NCBI GenBank assembly: GCA_902805985.1
Contig: CADCUW010000299.1
Coordinates: 1 to 15,857, forward strand
Direction of reading: 5' to 3'
DNA from: an uncultured Rubrobacteraceae bacterium
GTDB taxonomy: Bacteria > Actinomycetota > Rubrobacteria > Rubrobacterales > Rubrobacteraceae
DNA: 15,857 bases
Below the pieces are notes generated by a model, which did no database searches, was not told where the DNA came from, and saw only the letters and a program-made list of their open reading frames with translations. Below are positions 9,219-15,112 of this stretch, piece after piece; the first letter of the stretch is position 1; each line of letters opens with the position of its first letter. A program made the translations under genes and the position numbers.

Positions 9219-10132
9219 GCGGCCACCCGCTGGGCGGCGCCGGTCGCGACGGACAGGACCGCCGAGCGCACGGGGACGCCGGCTGAGACCTGGTTCGGGA
9301 CGAGGGATGCGGCGTCGAGCACGACGTCGCCCGAGATCTCTACTCCCCGGTTGACGGGGCCGGGGTGCATGACGAGAGCCCCACCCCGCAGGTGCCGCCG
9401 CGCCACGCCGTAGAACCGCGCGTACTCCCCGACGGAGGGTATCCTGGCGCCGGTCATCCGCTCTCTCTGCAACCGCAGCGTGTAGAGGACCTCCGCGCCC
9501 CGTTCCACAGCCTCATCGACGGACGACAACACCGGGAGGCCCCAGGCGCCCGCGTCCCGGGGCAGGAGGGTGCGGGGCGCCACGAGGGAGATCTCCATCC
9601 CCGCCTTCGTGAACGCCGGGATGACGCTCCGGGCGACCCGGCTGTGTAGCACGTCCCCGATAATGGCGACCCTGCGGCCCGAAAGCTCGTCAAAGCCGCC
9701 GAGGGCCTTGCTCAGGGCGTAGAGGTCGAGGAGGGCCTGGGTAGGGTGCTGGCCGCAGCCGTCGCCGGCGTTGACGACGGGGGCGGCGGTGTGGCGTGAG
9801 GCGAGCGACGCGGCCCCGGCGGCGGGGTGGCGCAGGACGATGGCGTCCGCGCCGAGGCTGTCCAGGGTTACGACCGTGTCCACGAGGGACTCGCCCTTGG
9901 AGATGGCGGAGCCCTTGTCGGAGAGCGAGATCACGTCGGCCCCACACCTCCGCGCGGCGAGCTCGAAGGAGACGGCCGTCCGGGTAGAGGACTCGAAGAA
10001 GGCGAGGCATACGGTCTTGCCCGCGAGGGACCCCTCCACGCTGCCCTCCTCGTGGGCCCTTGCGAGGTCCAGGATCTCCCTCAGTTCCTCCCTGCTCGTG
10101 TGCTCCAGCGAGAGAAAGCTCTTAATCCCCAA
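9215..10132 (-). CDS. pyrB: Aspartate carbamoyltransferase catalytic chain
   Basis: Joins carbamoyl phosphate to aspartate, the first committed step. Seen: 305 residues. Carbamoyl-phosphate site [18 protein letters not shown] (S49-T52) and the [13 protein letters not shown] loop with its Lys; [14 protein letters not shown] at about 127-140; [13 protein letters not shown]; and the closing aspartate-site motif [12 protein letters not shown]. No regulatory chain gene (pyrI) is nearby, as expected for Gram-positive type enzymes. Start: TTG at 10130-10132 lies inside the end of pyrR, an 11-nt overlap. The Shine-Dalgarno is poor (GGGGTGG), so expression probably depends on ribosomes finishing pyrR. 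The family's usual N-terminus ([14 protein letters not shown]) begins right there, supporting the start. Confidence 0.96.
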   Translation of the reverse strand: MGIKSFLSLEHTSREELREILDLARAHEEGSVEGSLAGKTVCLAFFESSTRTAVSFELAARRCGADVISLSDKGSAISKGESLVDTVVTLDSLGADAIVLRHPAAGAASLASRHTAAPVVNAGDGCGQHPTQALLDLYALSKALGGFDELSGRRVAIIGDVLHSRVARSVIPAFTKAGMEISLVAPRTLLPRDAGAWGLPVLSSVDEAVERGAEVLYTLRLQRERMTGARIPSVGEYARFYGVARRHLRGGALVMHPGPVNRGVEISGDVVLDAASLVPNQVSAGVPVRSAVLSVATGAAQRVAA

Positions 10133-10676
10133 CGACGACCACCCCGTCCTCCCCGTCCGTCTCCTCCAGGTTGACCAGAACCCGTTGCCCGCGCGCCGTC
10201 GGCACGTTCTTACCGACGTAATCCGCCCGGATCGGCAACTCCCTGTGCCCCCGGTCCACGAGGATGGCGAGCCTCACGGCCGCCGGCCTCCCGAGCTCCA
10301 GGAGCGCCTCCATCGCGGCCCGCGCCGTCCGGCCCGTATAGAGCACATCGTCAACCAGCACCACAGTCTTTCCCGTCACGTCGAACGGGACATCGCTGCC
10401 CTTCAACTCCGGGTCCTCGACCGAGAGATCGTCGCGGTGGAGCGTGATGTCCAGCGACCCGACGGGCGCGTCGAGGCCCTCGAAACGTATGAGGTTCTCA
10501 GAGATCCTGCGCGCCAGCGGGACGCCGCGCGTCAGGACCCCGACGAGGGCGAGGTCATCCAGAGAGGCGGCGTTCTTTTCGAGTATCTCGTGGGAGATGC
10601 GGCGGAGCGAACGGTCTATTCCGTCCGGGGTGAGAAGTTGCGAGCGCGCGTGCTCGTGTGTGCTTGATCGGCCCAA
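10122..10676 (-). CDS. pyrR: PyrR, pyrimidine operon RNA-binding regulator / uracil phosphoribosyltransferase
   Basis: Binds pyr leader RNA in a UMP-dependent way and usually has some uracil phosphoribosyltransferase activity. Seen: 184 residues, normal length. It has a type I PRTase fold with the PRPP loop [18 protein letters not shown] at about 104-121; [24 protein letters not shown]; and [20 protein letters not shown] near the C-terminus. Start: TTG at 10674-10676 with AAGGAGG five nt upstream. It is the first gene of the operon, and its Shine-Dalgarno sits in the 3' arm of the leader hairpin at 10685-10714, so it probably represses its own translation and, through overlaps, that of the genes behind it. 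Intact. Confidence 0.96.
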   Translation of the reverse strand: MGRSSTHEHARSQLLTPDGIDRSLRRISHEILEKNAASLDDLALVGVLTRGVPLARRISENLIRFEGLDAPVGSLDITLHRDDLSVEDPELKGSDVPFDVTGKTVVLVDDVLYTGRTARAAMEALLELGRPAAVRLAILVDRGHRELPIRADYVGKNVPTARGQRVLVNLEETDGEDGVVVVGD

Positions 10677-10681
10677 GCCTG

Positions 10682-10714
10682 CCTCCTTCGCGCCTCACGG
10701 GACGCCGTTAAAGG
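10682..10714 (-). promoter_or_regulatory. PyrR-binding leader hairpin that sequesters the pyrR Shine-Dalgarno
   Basis: Seen on the minus strand: CCTTTAA (10714-10708), then GTCCCGTGAGG (10703-10693), then GAAGGAGG (10689-10682). CCTT pairs with AAGG of the Shine-Dalgarno; GCG pairs with CGC inside; CC pairs with GG around the CGTGA loop. The loop sequence GUCC-n-G-n-GAGG is the known PyrR recognition element. Established knowledge: in mycobacteria PyrR bound to such a hairpin blocks translation; in Bacillus the same element acts on attenuators. No terminator stem is visible here, so translational control is the likely mode. Confidence 0.85.
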
Positions 10715-10733
10715 TCGGTCTTGCTAACAGGGG

Positions 10734-10762
10734 AAGCTAGCAGAGCGCCGAATGGACGTCAA
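10734..10762 (-). promoter_or_regulatory. Promoter of the pyr operon
   Basis: TTGACG (-35, 10762-10757) and TAGCTT (-10, 10739-10734) are separated by exactly 17 nt and close to the housekeeping sigma consensus used in actinobacteria. Transcription should start near 10727, giving a leader of about 50 nt that holds just the PyrR hairpin. The -35 is embedded in the near-palindrome GTCA-AG-TGAC, and TGCTA/TAGCA (10722-10726, 10738-10742) flank the -10; either could be a protein site, with no further support. Confidence 0.7.
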
Positions 10763-10808
10763 GTGACGCCAGTGACCGCCCCCGCTCTCGCCCGGACCCG
10801 CCGGCCGC

Positions 10809-11391
10809 TCACGCCAGCCCGAGCGCATGTTCGAGGGCGGCCCGGCTGGCGGGTCATGGGCGCCCGAAGCCCGCCACAGGATCGGCCCGCGCGATTGGTC
10901 AACAAGACCGCCACGTCTGCCGTGCCCTTGAGCCCTGCCGCGACGAGGAGCTGGCCGAGGTCCGTGTAGGCCGTGAGCGTCCGCGCCCTGATTTCCGGGT
11001 CCGGTATGCCGGCCACCATCCCTCCGTCGATCACCCCTCTTGCCGGAAGGCGCGACCGGGGGACCGCCACCAGCTCGTAGAACTGCACGCCCGGCCGACG
11101 GCCGGCCAACCCCCGGAGTGGCGGCACCCAGGAATCGATGAGCGTCTGCTGCCACCACTCGAAGCCCACGATCACGACGTTGTGCTCGCCCTCCAGGTCC
11201 TCTGGCAACCGGTAGGCACGTCCCTCCAGGCTGCGCGCTTCCAGGCTGCCCGCCTCCAGCCGCGGAAAGGCCGGCGTCCCATTCACGTCCGGTACCACGT
11301 CTCTTCTCAACCCGCCGACGACCTCTCCGTAGTCCGCCCCATCTCCATCCGCGGGCGCCGGTCGCGCCGCGCGGCCCCGCGCGACGCTCAT
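10809..11391 (-). pseudogene. ATP10/thioredoxin-like conserved protein, two frameshifts
   Basis: Seen: ATG at 11389-11391 overlaps the preceding TGA (ATGA). The frame gives LPEDLEGEHNVVIVGFEWW, QQTLIDSWVPPLRGLAGR, VQFYELVAVP, ARGVIDGGMVAGIPDPEIRA, TLTAYTDLG and VAVLLTNRAG. It should then continue ILWRASGAHDP, which is found one frame over from about 10880, and then ASRAALEHALGLA and TGA at 10809-10811, one frame further from about 10850. Two single-base losses explain this. The uncorrected frame runs on to 10759 with arginine-rich nonsense. The pattern (a strand ending in a Trp-rich turn, then an Asp/Gly-rich IDGGM-GIPD motif, then a tyrosine-threonine-Asp strand) matches the ATP10-like, thioredoxin-fold family as I remember it; no CxxC is present. 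Function in bacteria is unknown to me. The repaired protein would be near 194 residues. Confidence 0.7.
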
Positions 11392-12191
11392 GACGCGTTT
11401 CGCATGGCGTTCCGGGGCCCTCTCGACCGGAGCGGGGCGAGGAGCGCCAGCGCGACGAGCACCACGCCGAGCGCGGCGGCCACGGTCGTGATCGAAGAGG
11501 CGTCGTATTGGTTGGCGACTACGGCGACCAGGGCCCAGAGAACGGCTCCCGCGTAGGCGACGTAGCCCTGGGCGCGGCCCCGCCTCGCCGACCTGACCAC
11601 GACGGAGGCCACGACCACGCCGACGATCAGTAGGATGACCCCGAGGATCGCCTCAAAGGGACCGCCATCGAGGAAGCCAGTGCCGACGAGCGTGGTCGCG
11701 ACGCCCACGAACACGGCGGCCGTAACCCAGCCCGCGAACAGGCCGACAGGGAGCGCGACGAGCCAGCGGTCGGCCCAGCCGAGGCCACGCTCCCGGTAGA
11801 CACGGCCCAGACCCAGGCCCAGGAGCGCCGCCACCGCGCAGGCGACTATCCCCGCGAGCAACGCCTGCGACGCCACGAACAGTTCGGCCGGGAACAGGAT
11901 CTGCCGCAGACCGTTGCCGGCGAAGGCCCCGGCCACGAACCACCCCACGCGCCGCAGCAGCGGGTTCTGCCGCTGCTGCGGCAGGGCCTGGTAGACGCTG
12001 TAGGCCAGCGAGAGCGCGAAGATCGGACCCCACACGACGAAGGCGTAGTCAGCGGGGACGACCAGGGTCGGGTTCTCGGCCGAGACCCTCCCCACCGACC
12101 CGCCCGCCAACGCCCCGCCGCCGACCTGGAGCACGACCCCCACGATCGTCGCCGCCTGCCTGGCCCTGTCCATCCGGCTGTTGGTTCTCAC
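11388..12191 (-). CDS. TspO/MBR-like (tryptophan-rich sensory protein-like) membrane protein
   Basis: Seen: 267 residues from a GTG at 12189-12191 that has GGAGG eight nt upstream; the open frame extends to 12482 but the added part is arginine-rich shadow. About seven hydrophobic segments. The region NPTLVVPADYAFVVWGPIFA, then SLAYSVYQALPQQRQNPLLR, followed by VGWFVAGAFAGNGLR, matches the 'PAGYAF-IWG-IY...YQALP..' pattern of the longer TspO-related proteins, with tryptophans near several helix ends (WGP, GWF, GWADRW, GWVTAA, LWAL). Family knowledge: TspO proteins bind porphyrins and similar ligands and affect stress responses; typical bacterial TspO is about 150 residues, so this is the long variant. 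Third gene of the MarR-facing cluster, 68 nt after the small membrane gene and overlapping the next gene by ATGA. Function is not certain. Confidence 0.7.
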   Translation of the reverse strand: MRTNSRMDRARQAATIVGVVLQVGGGALAGGSVGRVSAENPTLVVPADYAFVVWGPIFALSLAYSVYQALPQQRQNPLLRRVGWFVAGAFAGNGLRQILFPAELFVASQALLAGIVACAVAALLGLGLGRVYRERGLGWADRWLVALPVGLFAGWVTAAVFVGVATTLVGTGFLDGGPFEAILGVILLIVGVVVASVVVRSARRGRAQGYVAYAGAVLWALVAVVANQYDASSITTVAAALGVVLVALALLAPLRSRGPRNAMRNAS

Positions 12192-12259
12192 GCTCGAATC
12201 CTCCGTTCTTTGTTGGGCGATCTCGCGTCGCACCCCTACCTGCCTCCAGCCGGTGTCCC

Positions 12260-12862
12260 TCACGACGTCTCGCCCGCGACACCGGGCTCTGGCCCCGCTG
12301 CGCTGCGCTCGGTCCTTCGCTGCCACCGCCGGTAGATGCCGAGCGTGAGCAGCAGGCGTCCGAGCACGATGGGGAGCAGGGCGATCCGCGCCGGGTGAAA
12401 GAGGACCGCCGGAGAGAGGGCCAACTCCGACCTCACCGGGTAGCGCTCGATGGCGATCACAAACCCGACGTTCTCGGCCCAATCGATCCCGACGGGGACC
12501 ACCGCCAACACCGTCGCGTTGATACGGGTCAGGAGCCGCCGCAAAGGCTCGGGGCCGCCGCGCAAAACGGCGACCAGGACCAGCAAGAAAAGGAAGCTCT
12601 CCCCCAGCAGCGCCAGAGAGTCCGACACGAAGAAGAGCCGGTAGAGCGCCCTCGTGCCCTCGGTATACAGGGGAAGCTGCTCGTAGGCCTCGGCGGCCCC
12701 CAGATCGCCCCCGAAATCGAAGGGCGGGACCCCGATCTGCCGCGCGATGGGGCCCCGGATCAGGAGCAGCACCGACTAGCTGGCGACGCAGAAGACCAGC
12801 ATGAAGGGCAGCAGCAGCCTACTCGTCGAAGCCTTCAGGACGAAGCCGATGAGCGTTTTCAC
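12260..12862 (-). pseudogene. Small integral membrane protein interrupted by an in-frame amber codon
   Basis: Seen: GTG at 12860-12862 overlaps the hydrolase TGA as GTGA and reads VKTLIGFVLKASTSRLLLPF, MLVFCVAS, then TAG at 12776-12778 (codon 29), and continues in the same frame SVLLLIRGPIARQIGVPPFD to TGA at 12260-12262. The stop falls in the middle of the first membrane helix. Downstream are a soluble loop (FGGDLGAAEAYEQLPLY), ESFLFLLVLVAVLRG, INATVLAVVPVGIDWAENVG and LLPIVLGRLLLTLGIYRRW, making four helices in about 200 residues. Translation could restart at GTG 12770-12772 (170 residues), but no Shine-Dalgarno precedes it and the first helix would be cut. A one-base change from a Trp or Gln codon would explain the lesion. 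I do not recognise a named family. Confidence 0.65.
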
Positions 12863-13869
12863 AGCGCGACGCGCCCTGCGCTCGTCCGGGCATCGGCGAC
12901 GGCTCGCATCCCGTCGATGGATGCCTCGATGGCCGCTATGGTCTGCGCCGGCAACTCGAGTTCCGGCGTGGCCCGCGCCCGGTCGATCACCATGATCGGA
13001 ACCTCCGGGTTGAGCGCGGCGAGCCGCTTCCCCGTATCGAGCCCGACCTGCCGCTCTTCGGAGCCCCAGACCATCGCCGCCGGAACTCCAAGGTCGCGCA
13101 TGTAGGGGGCGAGATCGTAGCGAAGGTCTCCGGTTAGGAACGGCAGCGCCGCGTACGCGGCGTCTGGTTTTCGCGCCGAGTACAGGAAGCCGTCCACGAT
13201 CTCCCGGCTGACGGCCGCCGGCTCGTAGAAGCCCTGCGAGGTGAACCACGACCGGATAAATCCCTTGCGGTGGAAGACGAGCCTGTACAGCAGCATGTTG
13301 ACGGGCCAGGTGCGGGCGAGCGGCGTGAGCGTGCGCCGCGCGACGGGACCGAAGGCGTCGTCGCCGAAGTCCAGGCCACCCGAAGGCGTCAACATCACCA
13401 TGCCGTCGAACAGCCCGGGCTTCTTGCGCGCGAGCTCGGCGGCGAAGCCCGTCGCGAGCGACTGGGTCACGACCGTCGCCCGCCCGCCGAGGTGCCCGAG
13501 CAAAGCCTCCAACTGAGCCACGTAATCCCCGAACATCAGCAGACGCCGCGGGTGCTCGGACTCGCCCCAGCCGACCCAGTCAGGGACGACCACCCGGTAG
13601 CCCGCCGCGAAGGCGGGCGCGACCTTGCTCCACGTCCACGACGAGGCGCCGCCGCCGATGCCGTGCAAGAACACGAGGGGCCGACCAACCCCCGCCTCGT
13701 AGTACGCCATCTGGCCAGCGGGTGTCGAGATCCTACGCCGCACGAACCCATGCTCCGTGTAATCGACCGATGGGTCCGCAGCCCCCCGCCGGCCAAGTGC
13801 CCAGACGGCCCCCGCAACCACAGAGGCCCCCACAATCGCCCGCTTCACCGTCAAGCGCCCCACAACCAC
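12859..13869 (-). CDS. Alpha/beta-hydrolase-fold protein with membrane anchor and altered active site
   Basis: Seen: 336 residues from GTG 13867-13869, which has GAGGAG six nt upstream (GTG 13861-13863 is nearly as good; the frame is open to 13914). A hydrophobic N-terminal segment (AIVGASVVAGAVWALG) suggests an anchor. The fold is clear: PLVFLHGIGGGASSWTW (oxyanion HG), VVVPDWVGWGESEHP, and the nucleophile elbow VVTQSLATGFAAELA (Ser in TxSxA, not GxSxG). It continues with DGMVMLTPSGG, a lid region, PAAMVWGSEERQVG and NPEVPIMVIDRARATPELEL. Where hydrolases have GH-x-P the last motif reads RATP, so the catalytic His appears missing, and the WGxxD acid is E. Such proteins include esterases, epoxide and haloalkane hydrolases; the substrate is unknown, and activity is doubtful. 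First gene of the minus-strand cluster, opposite the MarR gene. Confidence 0.85.
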   Translation of the reverse strand: MVVGRLTVKRAIVGASVVAGAVWALGRRGAADPSVDYTEHGFVRRRISTPAGQMAYYEAGVGRPLVFLHGIGGGASSWTWSKVAPAFAAGYRVVVPDWVGWGESEHPRRLLMFGDYVAQLEALLGHLGGRATVVTQSLATGFAAELARKKPGLFDGMVMLTPSGGLDFGDDAFGPVARRTLTPLARTWPVNMLLYRLVFHRKGFIRSWFTSQGFYEPAAVSREIVDGFLYSARKPDAAYAALPFLTGDLRYDLAPYMRDLGVPAAMVWGSEERQVGLDTGKRLAALNPEVPIMVIDRARATPELELPAQTIAAIEASIDGMRAVADARTSAGRVAL

Positions 13870-13921
13870 CTTCCTCTCCTCGCCGTCTCGCCGGTTCCAG
13901 CCACGGCCCACCACCGGACCG

Positions 13922-13978
13922 TTAGTGCTAAACTGGTACCATGTTCGTATATTTTAAATGTCGTATTATTTAAATGTC
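13922..13978. promoter_or_regulatory. Divergent control region with 16-bp tandem repeat
   Basis: AT-rich island between the hydrolase cluster (-) and the MarR gene (+). Two adjacent 16-bp copies, GTATATTTTAAATGTC (13947-13962) and GTATTATTTAAATGTC (13963-13978), match at 14 of 16 positions; the second covers the MarR start codon. Just upstream lie TTAG-TG-CTAA (13922-13931) and the palindrome TGGTACCA (13934-13941). TATATT (13948-13953) is a plausible plus-strand -10. Inference: MarR binding sites giving autoregulation and control of the hydrolase cluster. Confidence 0.6.
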
Positions 13979-14450
13979 AAGAGATAGTGAGAGAGCCGTG
14001 GCCGAGTTGGTGTATCGGCAGGCGGCGGCGACGTTGCAGCACGCGGCGGCGATGGCGCGTCGGATGGGGCTCGGGTTGACCGACCTGCACGCGCTGGAGC
14101 ATCTGTCGCAGGAGGAGTTGACGCCCAAGCGACTTGGCGAGCGGCTGTTCGTGAGCCCGGGGGCGATCACGGCGCTGGTCGACCGGCTGGAGAAAGCCGG
14201 GCACCTGGAGCGCGTGGCGAACCCGAAGGACCGCAGGAGCTCGCTCCTGCGCACGACGCGGTCTGGCAGGGAGGCTATGGTCGCCCAGGTCATGCCGCTG
14301 GCGACAGAGGTGGAGCGGATCGCCGCCGGCCTGTCCGATGAGGAGCTTGCCGCCGTCGAGAGGTTCGTCGGGGAGGTTACGGCGGTGACGACCCGACAGG
14401 CTCAGAGCCCGGGGGGCGCAGCCGGCGCGTCCCCCGGCGAGCCGGGCTAA
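13974..14450 (+). CDS. MarR-family transcriptional regulator
   Basis: A dimeric winged-helix DNA-binding repressor, usually released from DNA by a small phenolic or oxidant ligand. Seen: 158 residues. Helical N-terminus AELVYRQAAATLQHAAAMAR; winged helix LTDLHALEHLSQEELTPKRL, GERLFVSPGAITALVDRLEK (recognition helix), AGHLER; the wing NPKDRRSSLLRTTRSG with its usual DRR; and a C-terminal dimer helix LSDEELAAVERFVGEVT, then a Gly/Ala/Pro-rich tail. Start: ATG 13974-13976 has no Shine-Dalgarno and lies inside the tandem repeat, so the mRNA may be leaderless; a GTG at 13998 is the next option and also lacks a good site. Divergent from the hydrolase cluster, which it probably controls together with itself. 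Confidence 0.9.
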   Translation: MSRDSERAVAELVYRQAAATLQHAAAMARRMGLGLTDLHALEHLSQEELTPKRLGERLFVSPGAITALVDRLEKAGHLERVANPKDRRSSLLRTTRSGREAMVAQVMPLATEVERIAAGLSDEELAAVERFVGEVTAVTTRQAQSPGGAAGASPGEPG

Positions 14451-14452
14451 GC

Positions 14453-14483
14453 TCCCGCTCGGTGTGCGGACCGGCGAGCGGGA
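14453..14483 (+). terminator. Hairpin just after the MarR stop
   Basis: TCCCGCTCG (14453-14461) and its exact reverse complement CGAGCGGGA (14475-14483) form a 9-bp stem with a 13-nt loop three nt after the TAA. No T tract follows, common in very GC-rich genomes. Reasonable terminator for the MarR transcript; a second GC stem overlaps the end of the coding region. Confidence 0.5.
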
Positions 14484-14542
14484 CTCGCGTTAGGTCGAGA
14501 ATTCGTCCGGGCTGTCCCCATTACAATCCGGCGACCTCTCTT

Positions 14543-14794
14543 CTAGCGGCGCTCCGGCAAGCCGTGCTCGACGGCGTAGATCGCGAGTTGCGGGCGGTCC
14601 CTGAGGCCCACCTTTCGCAGGATCTTCGAGACGTGGTTGCGGGCGGTTCCCCCGCTTATGTAGAGCGCGCGGGAGATCTCCGCGTTCGTGGCCCCGCGCC
14701 CGACGAGGTTAACGACCTCGGCCTCCCTCCCCGAGAGCCCGGACCCGCTACCCCCTGAACTTCGCACGGCCCGGTGGCGACCCGACCTCGGCAC
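14543..14794 (-). CDS. LuxR/GerE-type HTH domain, orphan or 5'-truncated response regulator
   Basis: Seen: 83 residues. A low-complexity lead (RSGRHRAVRSSGGSGSG) is followed by a complete LuxR-type HTH: LSGREAEVVNLVGRGATNAE, ISRALYISGGTARNHVSKIL, RKVGLRDRPQLAIYAVEHGL. This is the C-terminal output domain of NarL-type response regulators, with the RDR-QLAIYA ending common in actinobacterial members. The receiver domain that should precede it is absent, and I found no trace of it in any frame up to the hairpin at 14844-14881. The GTG start at 14792-14794 has no Shine-Dalgarno. Inference: most likely the remnant of a deleted response-regulator gene; a stand-alone small LuxR-type protein is possible. 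It is convergent with MarR and isolated from any kinase gene. Confidence 0.6.
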   Translation of the reverse strand: MPRSGRHRAVRSSGGSGSGLSGREAEVVNLVGRGATNAEISRALYISGGTARNHVSKILRKVGLRDRPQLAIYAVEHGLPERR

Positions 14795-14843
14795 TATCGC
14801 CGGAAACAGGGCTATCTAGTCTCCCGAATACGCGAGACGAGAC

Positions 14844-14881
14844 GTAGGGGCCCGGGCGTAGAAACCAACCCGGGCCCCTAC
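14844..14881. terminator. Perfect 13-bp GC hairpin, probable terminator
   Basis: GTAGGGGCCCGGG (14844-14856) and its exact reverse complement (14869-14881) enclose a 12-nt loop. It is the strongest inverted repeat noticed in the window. It stands in a gene-free region between a minus-strand fragment and a plus-strand gene. There is no T tract on either strand. A terminator left from a lost gene, or insulation for both sides, is the simplest reading. Confidence 0.55.
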
Positions 14882-15054
14882 CGCCGCGCTCGGACAGGAT
14901 CGAGGCGAGCCGCCGCGATTCCGAGCCGGAATTACTTGCATCGCCGGGTAGACGGCTGAAGAATGATCTGTGCGGTTCGGGAAGGATGGAGAGGTTTCGG
15001 ACGCTGCCAGGTCACCGCCGTCCGCGTCCCAGATGTCAATTCGAGGTGATTTCT

Positions 15055-15068
15055 GGGCCTTCAGGCCC
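15055..15068. repeat. Short perfect inverted repeat before the molybdenum enzyme gene
   Basis: GGGCCTTCAGGCCC: each 6-nt arm is the exact complement of the other around TC, 45 nt upstream of the ATG at 15113. It may be an operator, a small leader hairpin or chance in GC-rich DNA. Confidence 0.35.
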
Positions 15069-15112
15069 GTGGGTACGTTAGAGTAGGGGCCGGAGACGAG
15101 GAGGTAAAGGTC

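Larger units (their letters stand above)
14795..15112. other. 318-bp gene-free region between the LuxR-type fragment and the molybdenum enzyme gene
   Basis: No plausible gene: minus-strand frames here lack family-like sequence and Shine-Dalgarno sites and partly shadow the downstream gene. It holds the long hairpin at 14844-14881 and a short one at 15055-15068. The promoter for the plus-strand gene should be in the last 150 nt, but no -35/-10 pair stands out; TTCTGG-17-TACGTT (15051-15079) is the least poor. Confidence 0.6.

Noticed and set aside
8517..9413. 298-codon plus-strand frame opposite pyrC and pyrB
   Set aside because: Antisense shadow with no family-like sequence.
898..12778. Two in-frame TAG codons (898-900 and 12776-12778) as evidence for amber recoding
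   Set aside because: pyrC, pyrK, pyrD and the molybdenum enzyme gene all end at TAG, and the genes with internal TAG sit among other lesions.
12395..13105. 236-codon plus-strand frame rich in Gln/Arg/Asp opposite the membrane and hydrolase genes
   Set aside because: Low-complexity composition, no ribosome site, and it crosses two genes on the other strand.
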